Assembly: GCA_020846515.1 (NCBI GenBank)
Contig: JADLDX010000186.1
Location: 1-12,236, forward strand
DNA length: 12,236 nt
Origin: Pirellulaceae bacterium
Lineage (GTDB): Bacteria; Planctomycetota; Planctomycetia; Pirellulales; Pirellulaceae
Direction of reading: 5' to 3'
The notes beneath the pieces were generated by a model. It did not search any database and was not told the origin of the DNA. It worked only from the letters and a program-made list of their open reading frames with translations. Shown piece by piece: positions 1 to 5,687 of this stretch. The position numbers were made by a program, and so were the translations under genes. How positions within the stretch are numbered: position 1 is the first letter of the stretch; the number at the start of each line of letters is the position of its first letter.

Positions 1-129
1 ATCAAAGCCCAGTATGTCGCGCGCTTGGTCGAACAGTTCCTGCGTGAGGGAACTTTTGGCCAGCAGACCTTGCCCCATCCCGACTGTCTGCGCGCCTTGG
101 CCTGGAAAAAGTAGTGCGATGGAGGCCAA
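1..129 (-). CDS. fabD: Malonyl-CoA:ACP transacylase, N-terminal fragment
   Basis: This is the first 43 codons of FabD, which loads malonyl groups from malonyl-CoA onto acyl carrier protein for fatty-acid elongation in the cytoplasm. The rest lies beyond the left edge, including the catalytic GHSLG region. The visible peptide carries ALLFPGQGAQTVGMGQGL, the glycine/glutamine-rich first strand and oxyanion-hole segment typical of the family. An in-frame TAA stands three codons upstream, and the only plausible start between it and the motif is TTG at 129-127, giving a start of MASIALLFPGQGAQ. The gene begins 6 nt after the L32 stop, so it is almost certainly co-transcribed with rpmF and probably translationally coupled. 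A GAAGG about 12 nt upstream, inside the end of rpmF, may serve as ribosome-binding site. Family assignment is firm; the exact start is inferred. Confidence 0.9.
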   Translation of the reverse strand, partial: MASIALLFPGQGAQTVGMGQGLLAKSSLTQELFDQARDILGFD

Positions 130-135
130 GATGAA

Positions 136-321
136 TTAGCCTTCGTCGCTCATCTCGACAACATTGCGACCCATGTAATAACCGCACTTAGGGCACACGG
201 CATGCGTGGGCACCGAAGTACTGCATTGCGGGCAGAATCCAGCCTGTTTGGCCTTCTTGTGGTGATGGCTCCGGCGGCGACCGGTGCGTGAATTCGAATG
301 GCGTCGCTTTGGCACTGCCAT
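136..321 (-). CDS. rpmF: 50S ribosomal protein L32 (bL32), zinc-ribbon form
   Basis: A 61-residue protein of the large ribosomal subunit. It starts MAVPKRRHSNSRTGRRRSHH, the standard basic N-terminus of bL32. It carries two CxxC pairs (C30/C33 and C43/C46, CPQC and CPKC), so this is the zinc-binding C+ paralogue type rather than the cysteine-free form. The ATG at 321 is preceded by AGGGA about 9 nt upstream and gives the normal family length; a longer in-frame extension to 417 is not supported because it adds residues with no family counterpart. The gene is followed 6 nt later by fabD. In many bacteria rpmF sits at the head of fatty-acid genes; here plsX and fabH, often found between, are absent. 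A candidate promoter lies at 391-417. Confidence 0.96.
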   Translation of the reverse strand: MAVPKRRHSNSRTGRRRSHHHKKAKQAGFCPQCSTSVPTHAVCPKCGYYMGRNVVEMSDEG

Positions 322-390
322 GGCGGGAATCCCTAAAAAACACTGTCTATCGAAATTATGGCTATCTGGAAAATCAGCGAAGCTCCGCAA

Positions 391-417
391 GTTATGGGCA
401 AACGCCAAAATTGTCAA
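391..417 (-). promoter_or_regulatory. Candidate promoter of rpmF-fabD
   Basis: Read on the minus strand, TTGACA (417-412) is followed after 15 nt by CATAAC (396-391), a 4-of-6 match to the -10 consensus. The -10 lies about 70 nt upstream of the rpmF ATG. The -35 match is perfect but the spacing is 2 nt shorter than ideal, so this is a moderate-quality sigma-70-like candidate seen by eye. Confidence 0.35.
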
Positions 418-431
418 GCCGTAAGCTGGGG

Positions 432-779
432 TTACTCTTCCTCGATCGCCTGGCGAATGGCACTAACCAACCGCGCACGGCTGGCGGCCACCGCCTGAAG
501 CGATTCTACGTCGACCCCCAGATACTCACCTAGCTTAATAGCCAGGTCTACATCGCGAATTCCCATGTATTGATTGACCAAACGATCCCGGTAGTAAATC
601 GTTTGGCTGTCGGACCGACAACCGGACTCGTAGCAGTCGGCTAACTGGTCGATCCACTCTTCCGGCACGCTACGGAGCCGGCAATGCTCGAGCGACCAGA
701 TGTCGTCACCTGTGCATTCGGACAGTAGCGTTAGGGCCTTTAAGCGATTAAGCATGGCAGATTCGCAGGTAGTGATCAC
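432..779 (-). CDS. Conserved-looking hypothetical protein, 115 aa
   Basis: I do not recognise this protein. It is predicted to be soluble and mostly helical, with no signal peptide or membrane segment. It has an acidic, tryptophan-containing N-terminal half with four cysteines (one in the first five residues, then C22, C33, C49, C54), and a C-terminal half (IYYRDRLVNQYMGIRDVDLA onward) ending in a charged helix with three Glu. The reading frame opens with GTG at 779, overlapping the TGA of the yceH-like gene in a GTGA junction, which suggests translational coupling. An alternative ATG at 755 would remove eight residues (MLNRLKALTLL start); neither has a strong Shine-Dalgarno sequence. It lies between yceH and rpmF on the same strand, with 110 nt before rpmF. 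Being an uninterrupted frame coupled to a real gene supports it as genuine; function is unknown. Confidence 0.7.
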   Translation of the reverse strand: MITTCESAMLNRLKALTLLSECTGDDIWSLEHCRLRSVPEEWIDQLADCYESGCRSDSQTIYYRDRLVNQYMGIRDVDLAIKLGEYLGVDVESLQAVAASRARLVSAIRQAIEEE

Positions 780-1627
780 CCATCCAGGTGCTCGAGCTTG
801 GCTTGCAGACGGGCGATCTCCGCTTTTAGTTCGACGATCTCATCGCGAGCAGCCGACAATTCAGCGGCCAGGCTGACGCGCGGCGTTTTGCTGCCCGCTG
901 CCCCCGACTGTTCGTCTTCCTCGTCCGCTGGCAGCGTGATTTTGCCCCGCAGTGCCTCCAGTTCCTCCGGCATATATAGACTATGCGTGAACAACTGTCC
1001 GCGGCCAGGCGGAGTCAAAGCGATTACCAGCTTGCGTTCCATTAACGAACTCAAAATAGTCTGCAGCGCGGGTAAGTCTGCGATGGGTTCGAAGCGACTG
1101 GCCCGGCCTCGCAAATCGCCCGCCGTTTGATGGCCACGTAGGAGCAATTCGATCATTACCGCCGCCTCGGCCCCCTTCACGCCCAACCAGGTATGGCCAT
1201 AGTGTCGATACTTTGGAACTCGACCACTGCCTTGGATCTCGGCCGCCGCGCCCAATCGGCGCAATACGGTCAGCTCGTCTTCCACTTGCTCGGGCGTCAA
1301 GTTCATCAGTGGGTAACGGTTGGACTTCTGATTGGCACCGGTGACCAGGCCCGCTAAAGACAGCGGATATGCGTCGGGCGTGGTCTTGGCCTTCTCCATC
1401 ATCACCCCCAGCAAACGACGCTGACGGGCCGGAATTGGCTTCCACTGCGGTAGGGTTTCGACAGTTGCCGTTGGCATGTAGGTATAAGGCACCGACGGTG
1501 CCGCGGGGGCTGCGACCGCAGAGGCTGTCACGTCGGCCACTTGGTCAGCCGATAGCTCCAGCGCATCGTCAGCCATTGGGCTAGTCGATTCTTCGATCAT
1601 TTCGTTGGTTGTTTCTTCAGAGGACAT
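776..1627 (-). CDS. yceH: YceH/DUF480-family protein with extended N-terminus and C-terminal coiled coil
   Basis: A soluble protein of 283 aa from the chosen start. Residues about 66-230 match the DUF480 (YceH) family: RRLLGVMMEKAKTTPDAYPL followed by LAGLVTGANQKSNRYPLMNL, the signature of its tandem winged-helix domains. The biochemical role of YceH is not established; the fold suggests nucleic-acid or protein binding. Before the domain lies a roughly 60-residue acidic, Ala/Ser/Thr-rich tail that looks disordered. The last 35 residues (SLAAELSAARDEIVELKAEI and following) form a heptad-like coiled coil, suggesting oligomerisation. The frame is open up to a GTG at 1741, but that codon is 5 nt from a strong stem-loop and lacks a Shine-Dalgarno. 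ATGs occur at 1645 and 1627; 1627 has GGAAG 11 nt upstream and was chosen. The stop overlaps the next gene (GTGA). Family call is firm, start uncertain. Confidence 0.85.
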   Translation of the reverse strand: MSSEETTNEMIEESTSPMADDALELSADQVADVTASAVAAPAAPSVPYTYMPTATVETLPQWKPIPARQRRLLGVMMEKAKTTPDAYPLSLAGLVTGANQKSNRYPLMNLTPEQVEDELTVLRRLGAAAEIQGSGRVPKYRHYGHTWLGVKGAEAAVMIELLLRGHQTAGDLRGRASRFEPIADLPALQTILSSLMERKLVIALTPPGRGQLFTHSLYMPEELEALRGKITLPADEEDEQSGAAGSKTPRVSLAAELSAARDEIVELKAEIARLQAKLEHLDG

Positions 1628-1746
1628 GTCGTGGGCAACTTCCATGGTTGATGTGTGGGGAGTGGTGGTTGATTCGATAGATTGAGGTGAAATAGTGTTG
1701 CGTTCTTTTTGAAGGGGACGAATAACGGCCTGGCTCGCCACAAGTT

Positions 1747-1779
1747 GGTGCCAGGCGGTCAGTCATGGCCGCTGGCACC
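1747..1779 (-). terminator. GC-rich stem-loop between the SDR gene and yceH
   Basis: GGTGCCAG and CTGGCACC form a perfect 8-bp outer stem. It is extended inward by CGG/CCG with one bulged C, around a 10-nt loop. It sits 19 nt after the SDR stop. No T-run follows on the minus strand, so it is not a textbook intrinsic terminator; it may be a partial terminator, an attenuator or an RNA-end stabiliser between the two genes. Confidence 0.4.
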
Positions 1780-1798
1780 GGAGAAACATGTTTAACAT

Positions 1799-2620
1799 TT
1801 AGACGACTTCGGGTCGCCGGGAAATTTCGGGTCGCTCGGAAATACGGAACATTTGTTCGTGTGGCAAGAGGGCTCCACCGTCGATCGACAAGGTCGTGCC
1901 GTTGATGTAGTCGCTGTTGGGGTCGCACAAGAAAACGACTCCCCTGGCGATTTCCTCGGGTTTGGCCAGTCGACCCCAGGGCAATTTCGAGCCATGCCCC
2001 ATCAATTCGTCTTCAAAAAAGAATTTCCGTTCGCCTGGCGTATCAGTCCAGCCTGGGTGCACAATATTGACCCGAATGCGATGCGGCGCCAGTTCGCAAG
2101 CGGCGGTGCGCGACAACTGATCGACGGCGGCTTTGGCCATGTTGTAAGCGGTTGAACCTGGGACAGCCCGATAGGCATGCGGCGAGCTAACGCAGACCAT
2201 CGCGCCGCCTCGACCGGCGGCAATCATGGCATTGGCTGCGGCTCGAAACAGGTAAAACGGACCCCACATGCTAACATTGATCGTCCGCTGAAAACCGTCC
2301 ATGTCGGCTTTATAAAACAGTTCACGATCGCTGTAAGCCGCGTTCGAAACAGCAATATCCAGTTGGCCATACTGGTCGATGGCCATGGCTACCATCGCCT
2401 CAACCGAGGCCTGATCCGTCACGTCGGCCACCGCCGCGCAGGCCTGACCACCGAGCGACTTGATCTTGGTGATGGTGTCGTTGGGCGCGAGAATATCGTT
2501 GACGACCACCCGAGCGCCGGCTTGGGCTAATGCGATGGCGGTCGCCGCGCCAATGCCCCGCGCCGCGCCCGTAACAACGGCGACCTGGCCGCTCAATACT
2601 CTGCCCGTACCAACACTCAT
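1799..2620 (-). CDS. Short-chain dehydrogenase/reductase (classical SDR)
   Basis: A 273-aa cytoplasmic NAD(P)-dependent oxidoreductase of the classical SDR family. Visible motifs are the Rossmann nucleotide loop TGAARGIG (17-24), the SNAA segment (92-95, the NNAG equivalent), catalytic N115, S146, Y159 and K163 (YNMAK), PGWTDTPG after the active site, and a C-terminal YINGTTLSIDGG typical of FabG-like enzymes. D42 at the end of the second strand (VVVND) suggests preference for NAD over NADP; this is inferred. The ATG at 2620 is preceded by GAGG 6 nt upstream and was preferred to a GTG at 2632. The tail of about 20 residues after the family core (MFRISERPEISRRPEVV) is unusual and charged. The substrate cannot be read from sequence; homologues are often annotated as glucose or 3-oxoacyl reductases. 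It precedes yceH on the same strand but is separated by a stem-loop. Confidence 0.9.
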   Translation of the reverse strand: MSVGTGRVLSGQVAVVTGAARGIGAATAIALAQAGARVVVNDILAPNDTITKIKSLGGQACAAVADVTDQASVEAMVAMAIDQYGQLDIAVSNAAYSDRELFYKADMDGFQRTINVSMWGPFYLFRAAANAMIAAGRGGAMVCVSSPHAYRAVPGSTAYNMAKAAVDQLSRTAACELAPHRIRVNIVHPGWTDTPGERKFFFEDELMGHGSKLPWGRLAKPEEIARGVVFLCDPNSDYINGTTLSIDGGALLPHEQMFRISERPEISRRPEVV

Positions 2621-2887
2621 TGTTTGCCTCACAGTAGGGATCCAGCAGGGAGAAAATCAGGACTGCAGCCTGCAACACGCGCCGACGCCCTGACAACAGG
2701 CTCCCAAGAATCGCAGCCACGTCAAGGGATGCGGATGAAATCCGATTCAACCATGGTGGACCATCGTAGACCAGCATCCTGGAAAGCTAAATGGATCGGC
2801 CATCAGCAAGTCGATCTAGTTTCTCGCGCCGATCTCAGTAGACAATACCGCGGAGAACGTCACTGCGCGGGCTGCCTGGGCTAAGCC

Positions 2888-3298
2888 TTAGCTTTGGTGT
2901 GCAGGCGCGCCGGTAAACACGGCCGCCAGTCGTTGGTGAGTTGTCTCTGTGTTCAATTCCAACTTACCAAAGCCCGGTAGGGCACCAGCCGCCACGGCCA
3001 ATTCTTGATGGTCGGGAGAGTTCGTGATGAGCATCACAGGGATCGTGGCCAGTTCCGGCTGGCTTTTGATCAGCTTGATAATCTCGATACCGTCGCTGTA
3101 GTCGTGGTCAAGTTTTCGATTGACCAGCACCAGATCAAATTTCTCGCGGGCGAGCCGTTCGAGCGTCTCGCTGGCTGTCGCCGCTTCAACGGTTTCAGCG
3201 TTAAAGTTGCGTTTGAGCATGCTGCTAATCTGACCGTGATCGTGACCACAGTTGCCAACGTCCAGCACACGAGCGGTAGTACGTGTGGGGGTATTCAT
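2888..3298 (-). CDS. Stand-alone degenerate receiver-domain (pseudo-receiver) protein
   Basis: A 136-aa single-domain protein with a CheY-like layout and no output domain. The strand-3 segment FDLVLVNRKLDHDYSDGIEI aligns with the usual phospho-acceptor region, but the acceptor Asp is Asn (N60). The acidic pair expected after strand 1 is also missing (VLDVGNCGHDH). The conserved Thr (T92, in VMLITNS) and Lys (K112, in PGFGK) remain. It therefore probably cannot be phosphorylated in the normal way and may act as a binding or scaffold module; this is inference. I recall this LVNRKLD/GFGK pattern from planctomycete proteins annotated as response regulators. ATG 3298 was chosen because AAGAGA lies about 5 nt upstream and the domain starts right after it; a TTG at 3328 would add ten residues. 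It starts 30 nt after the cupin stop, so the two are likely one operon. No histidine kinase is nearby. Confidence 0.85.
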   Translation of the reverse strand: MNTPTRTTARVLDVGNCGHDHGQISSMLKRNFNAETVEAATASETLERLAREKFDLVLVNRKLDHDYSDGIEIIKLIKSQPELATIPVMLITNSPDHQELAVAAGALPGFGKLELNTETTHQRLAAVFTGAPAHQS

Positions 3299-3328
3299 GA
3301 AAGTCTCTTGGGATGAAGGTGCAAGCAA

Positions 3329-3712
3329 TTAATTGTCAAACCATTCGTCGTTAGGATCAAACTTAGGCCAGGCGACGATGGCAACCTTCATTTTACCCAC
3401 CGCCCTGTGTCTCGTCCCGGGTGGGATGAGAACAGCCATTTCCGGTTCCAGCGGCAAACGCTGGTCATTGAGTTCCAAATAAGCATCGCGGTCACATTCC
3501 AGAACCAGGTAGGTTTCCGTTAGACGCTTGTGGTAATGCTTGCGCGCCGTTTCTGAGATCGAAGTGATATGGAGCGAAAACGGAATGCCAGGGGATTCCA
3601 TAAAGCCACGTTTGGCTGACCCACATGGGCAGGGAATGCCTGGTAGGTCGGCATAGCGCACCACATCGACGCCTGGAGGCAGGACAGTTTTAGCGGAGGC
3701 GGGTTCCATCAT
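3329..3712 (-). CDS. Small single-domain cupin protein with CPCG motif
   Basis: A 127-aa soluble protein with one cupin barrel. The metal-site pattern is H59-Y-H61, four residues, E66 (HYHKRLTETYLVLECD), with the second-motif histidine at H102 in VLIPPGTRHRAVG. All four metal ligands are therefore present, although the glycine that usually closes motif 1 is replaced. Ahead of the barrel lies IPCPCGSAKRGF (C28, C30), a pair of cysteines that could bind metal or be redox active. Substrate and reaction are unknown; small cupins include isomerases, dioxygenases and sugar- or ligand-sensing proteins. ATG at 3712 was chosen over TTG 3733 and ATG 3709; AAAGAGA lies about 7 nt upstream. It is followed after 30 nt by the pseudo-receiver gene on the same strand, suggesting co-expression. 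A small ORF with a better Shine-Dalgarno overlaps its start (3690-3767). Confidence 0.85.
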   Translation of the reverse strand: MMEPASAKTVLPPGVDVVRYADLPGIPCPCGSAKRGFMESPGIPFSLHITSISETARKHYHKRLTETYLVLECDRDAYLELNDQRLPLEPEMAVLIPPGTRHRAVGKMKVAIVAWPKFDPNDEWFDN

Positions 3713-3767
3713 GTTCGATCTCTTTCGATGCAAGTTGCGAAATGGACGCAGGTGTTAGTTTTACCAT
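3690..3767 (-). CDS. Possible 25-codon leader ORF overlapping the cupin start
   Basis: On the minus strand an ATG at 3767 is preceded by a full AAGGAG (3783-3778), 10 nt upstream. It opens a frame of 25 codons (starts MVKLTPASISQLASKEI, ends GTRLR) and stops with TAA at 3690, 23 nt inside the cupin gene in a different frame. The ribosome-binding site is stronger than that of the cupin itself. It could be a regulatory leader peptide coupling translation into the cupin gene. It might also be chance: there is no conservation evidence here. Confidence 0.25.
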   Translation of the reverse strand: MVKLTPASISQLASKEIEHDGTRLR

Positions 3768-3852
3768 GGATCGACTACTCCTTCGCTCGCGCCAAGCAAC
3801 CTGACAAGTCCGATTCGCGATTAAACTCGATCCCGTTCAATTTTCCGTCTAC

Positions 3853-3935
3853 TTAAAGCGGAATCGGCGCGAGCCGTCCGGTTCCGCCTGGCTTTTCTCG
3901 GAGAAACACCGGACAGCTTGCGCTGCTCCGCTTAA
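3853..3935. repeat. Long imperfect inverted repeat (intergenic palindromic element)
   Basis: The left arm (3853-3881) begins TTAAAGCGGA and ends AGCCGTCCGG. The reverse complement of the right arm (3909-3935) begins TTAAGCGGA and ends AGCTGTCCGG, so arms of about 28 bp pair with a few mismatches and small gaps. The 27-nt centre contains a second small palindrome (TTTCT/AGAAA). The whole can fold into one long hairpin. It resembles a REP- or MITE-like intergenic element; I believe similar CCGTCCGG palindromes occur in planctomycete genomes, but that needs a genome search. Confidence 0.6.
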
Positions 3936-4325
3936 ATGTGAACGGTATGGCGATTAAACGCTCTCGATCCATCTTTGGGCCCCCTGACAGTCGGTCCCTT
4001 TGTCGCGGGCGGGCACCAGGCGGAAAGTATTTCCAACTATTTTCCCATGCTCACCCCGCCAGCGGTGAACAAGCATAATTCCGACAGGGCAATCTGTAGC
4101 GTGAGGCTGTGACGCCTATGTCGCGCAGGTGTGTGGTTAAGGCTTCTGTAGACGGAATAGCTTCGCCAGGCGTTGTTTTTTCGCGCGATTTTGAGCTGAT
4201 TTGACGGCTGCAAAAATGGGTTTCGACTCTCAAGCGTTTCTCGAGACTTGGCCGATACCCTCTTTTACCTAAAGCCCACATGGTGTGAACGATGGTTAAC
4301 TGTGGCTTTGGGGAAGACATCGGAT

Positions 4326-4371
4326 AACCCAGTGAGCCCAGGGAAAGGCTCGTCCGATGACTGGCAGGGTT
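4326..4371 (+). other. Nested stem structure, possible structured RNA
   Basis: Three complementary segments nest within 46 nt: AAC/GTT at the base, CCAGT/ACTGG next, and GAGCC/GGCTC innermost, with a CAGGGAAA loop and an 8-nt internal asymmetric strand. It lies about 255 nt upstream of the cysteine-rich gene. It could be part of a 5' leader or a small RNA. No known family was recognised and pairing was found by eye only. Confidence 0.25.
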
Positions 4372-4625
4372 GATACGGATAACGACCGTAACTTCGGTGG
4401 TGCAGGCACCAGCTAATTGCCCCGTAGCAGATAGCCGGAAACCGTCAGCGGCACAACGAAGTCGGATGGAAACTTGTACGCAAGTGACTGTCTGTGGCCG
4501 TTCCGGCCCCGAGGGCGATTTCGTCGGCGACTTCGTACGTCGAAACCGGCCTCGGCCAAAACTTCACCCCCGATTAGGCCCAACCGTGCCAGGGAAGTGG
4601 TTCATCGCTTAGGAGTTGTGACTCG

Positions 4626-5513
4626 ATGAAATGGAACATGCTTGTTGGATCGTTGGTACTCGGCGCTAGCCTATGTACCCCAAGCTTTGCTGGCTTTGGA
4701 TTATTGGACCGTATGCTGGGCCTCAAAGGCAGCGGATGTGACAGCACTTGCTGTGACACTGGCTGTGCTGCTGATCCTAGCTGCGGATGTGAAATCGCCG
4801 ACCCATCGTGTGGTTGCGAATCGGCTCCAGCTTGCGGCAATGGCTGCGGCGCTGGTCCTACCTGTGGTGTAGAGTCGGCTTGTGCCGGTGGTTGTGGTGC
4901 AGCTCCTAGCTGCGGTTGCGAATCAGCTCCTGCCTGTGGCAGTGGTTGTGGCGCCGCTCCTAGCTGTGGTTGCGAAACCGCTTGTGCACCTAGCTGCGGA
5001 GTTGAATCGGCTTGCTGCAAGCCACGTCGCAAACCTTTGCTCGAACTGCTGTGCGCAGTGAAGAACAAAAAGGATTGCCTGGTTTCCAAGCTGAAGAGCT
5101 CCCATTGCGGTTGTGACACCGGTTGTGCATCGGCTTGCGAACCAAGCTGTGGCATCGCTGATCCTAGCTGCGGTTGCGAATCGGCTCCTGCTTGTGGCAG
5201 TGGCTGTGGCGCAGCTCCAAGCTGTGGTTGCGAAACCGCTTGTGCACCAGTATGTGACTCCGGCTGCGGCTGTGGTCCTAAGAAGTGCGGCCTGTTGGCC
5301 AAGCTGTTCAAGCACAAAAACAAGGCTTGCTGCGACACTGGTTGCGATAGCTGCGGTGTAGCCGCTAGCTCTTGCAGCAGCTGTGGTGGTGGTGTAGCTG
5401 CTCCAGCCGCAAGTGCTGAAGCCGCTCCTATGCCCCCAGCTCCAATCGTCGACCCAAGTGCTTACCTGCAAAGCAATCGACGCGTCATTCAAGCTACCAG
5501 CTACGTTCGCTAA
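4626..5513 (+). CDS. Secreted cysteine-rich repeat protein
   Basis: A 295-aa protein with a classical Sec signal peptide (residues 1-22: basic start, hydrophobic core, SFA|GFG cleavage), so probably exported. The mature part has about 47 cysteines (about 17%), arranged as repeats such as PSCGCESAPACGSGCGAAP and the CGC, CGSGC and CETAC units. A 29-residue block is repeated exactly, 86 residues apart. Three positively charged, leucine-containing segments (26-34, 132-158, 219-233: LLDRMLGLK, KPLLELLCAVK, GLLAKLFKHKNK) punctuate the repeats, each followed by CDTGC. The C-terminus is Ala/Pro-rich and cysteine-free after about 255. AGGAG lies 10 nt before the ATG. Spacing does not match known metallothioneins; I know no defined function. 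Plausible roles are a disulfide-linked envelope component or a metal binder. The gene is monocistronic, ending at a strong terminator. Confidence 0.85.
   Translation: MKWNMLVGSLVLGASLCTPSFAGFGLLDRMLGLKGSGCDSTCCDTGCAADPSCGCEIADPSCGCESAPACGNGCGAGPTCGVESACAGGCGAAPSCGCESAPACGSGCGAAPSCGCETACAPSCGVESACCKPRRKPLLELLCAVKNKKDCLVSKLKSSHCGCDTGCASACEPSCGIADPSCGCESAPACGSGCGAAPSCGCETACAPVCDSGCGCGPKKCGLLAKLFKHKNKACCDTGCDSCGVAASSCSSCGGGVAAPAASAEAAPMPPAPIVDPSAYLQSNRRVIQATSYVR
4905..4990 (+). repeat. Internal 86-bp direct repeat, copy 1
   Basis: This 86-bp stretch in the cysteine-rich gene matches 5163-5248 with five mismatches, and the copies are exactly 258 bp (86 codons) apart. All differences are synonymous or fall where the encoded block is unchanged, so the two 29-residue peptides are identical. 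This points to recent intragenic duplication or gene conversion under protein-level constraint. Confidence 0.85.
5163..5248 (+). repeat. Internal 86-bp direct repeat, copy 2
   Basis: Second copy of the block at 4905-4990, in the same reading frame. Flanking codons differ (Ala-Asp before and Val after, against Ala-Ala and Ser in copy 1), which sets the limits of the repeat. Confidence 0.85.
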
Positions 5514-5563
5514 GAATTCACTTTCTTAGCAGGACTCTGGTAGTCCCGAGATGCGTTAACTAG

Positions 5564-5600
5564 AAAACGGCTCGTCGGAGAAATCTGACGAGCCGTTTTT
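5564..5600. terminator. Strong intrinsic terminator, probably bidirectional
   Basis: AAAACGGCTCGTC pairs with GACGAGCCGTTTT around a short loop. The stem can extend by GGA/TCT pairs to a GAAA tetraloop. On the plus strand it ends in TTTTTCGTTTTT. On the minus strand the opposite A-run gives a TTTT tract. It lies 50 nt after the cysteine-rich gene and about 90 nt after the convergent ferredoxin gene, and probably serves both. Confidence 0.9.
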
Positions 5601-5687
5601 CGTTTTTGGACCCATGACTTTATAAATCTTTTCGTCGGGCTAAACCGGACGCTAGCGCGTTGCGGCTGATTACGCTATTGCCCAATT

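Larger units (their letters stand above)
3768..4625. other. Non-coding region between divergent cupin and cysteine-rich-protein genes
   Basis: About 860 bp with no gene I can support. It holds a long imperfect inverted repeat (3853-3935), a nested stem at 4326-4371, and several smaller hairpins upstream of the cysteine-rich gene. The smaller ones are TGGTG/CACCA near 4400, ACTTG/CAAGT near 4473 and GGCC/GGCC near 4497-4510. Short open frames at 4051-4320 (minus) and 4370-4612 (plus) lack ribosome-binding sites and recognisable domains. The downstream 250 bp may be a structured 5' leader of the gene at 4626; no known riboswitch consensus was recognised. Confidence 0.5.

Noticed and set aside
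981..1445. 154-codon minus-strand frame within yceH
   Set aside because: Overlapping out-of-frame shadow of the YceH gene, whose family motifs are clear.
4051..4320. 89-codon minus-strand frame in the long intergenic region
   Set aside because: No Shine-Dalgarno before its ATG, no recognised domain, and unlike neighbouring genes in composition.
4370..4612. 80-codon plus-strand frame just before the cysteine-rich gene
   Set aside because: No Shine-Dalgarno or domain; the region is better explained as a leader with hairpins.
4668..4676. Possible lipobox in the signal peptide of the cysteine-rich protein (ASLC)
   Set aside because: The residue before Cys is Leu, which lipoprotein signal peptidase does not normally accept; an SFA|GFG type I site follows.
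4574..5338. 254-codon minus-strand frame rich in PQLG/PQPLPQAG repeats
   Set aside because: It is the antisense image of the repetitive cysteine-rich gene; the repeats keep the opposite frame open. The plus-strand gene has a signal peptide, Shine-Dalgarno and terminator.
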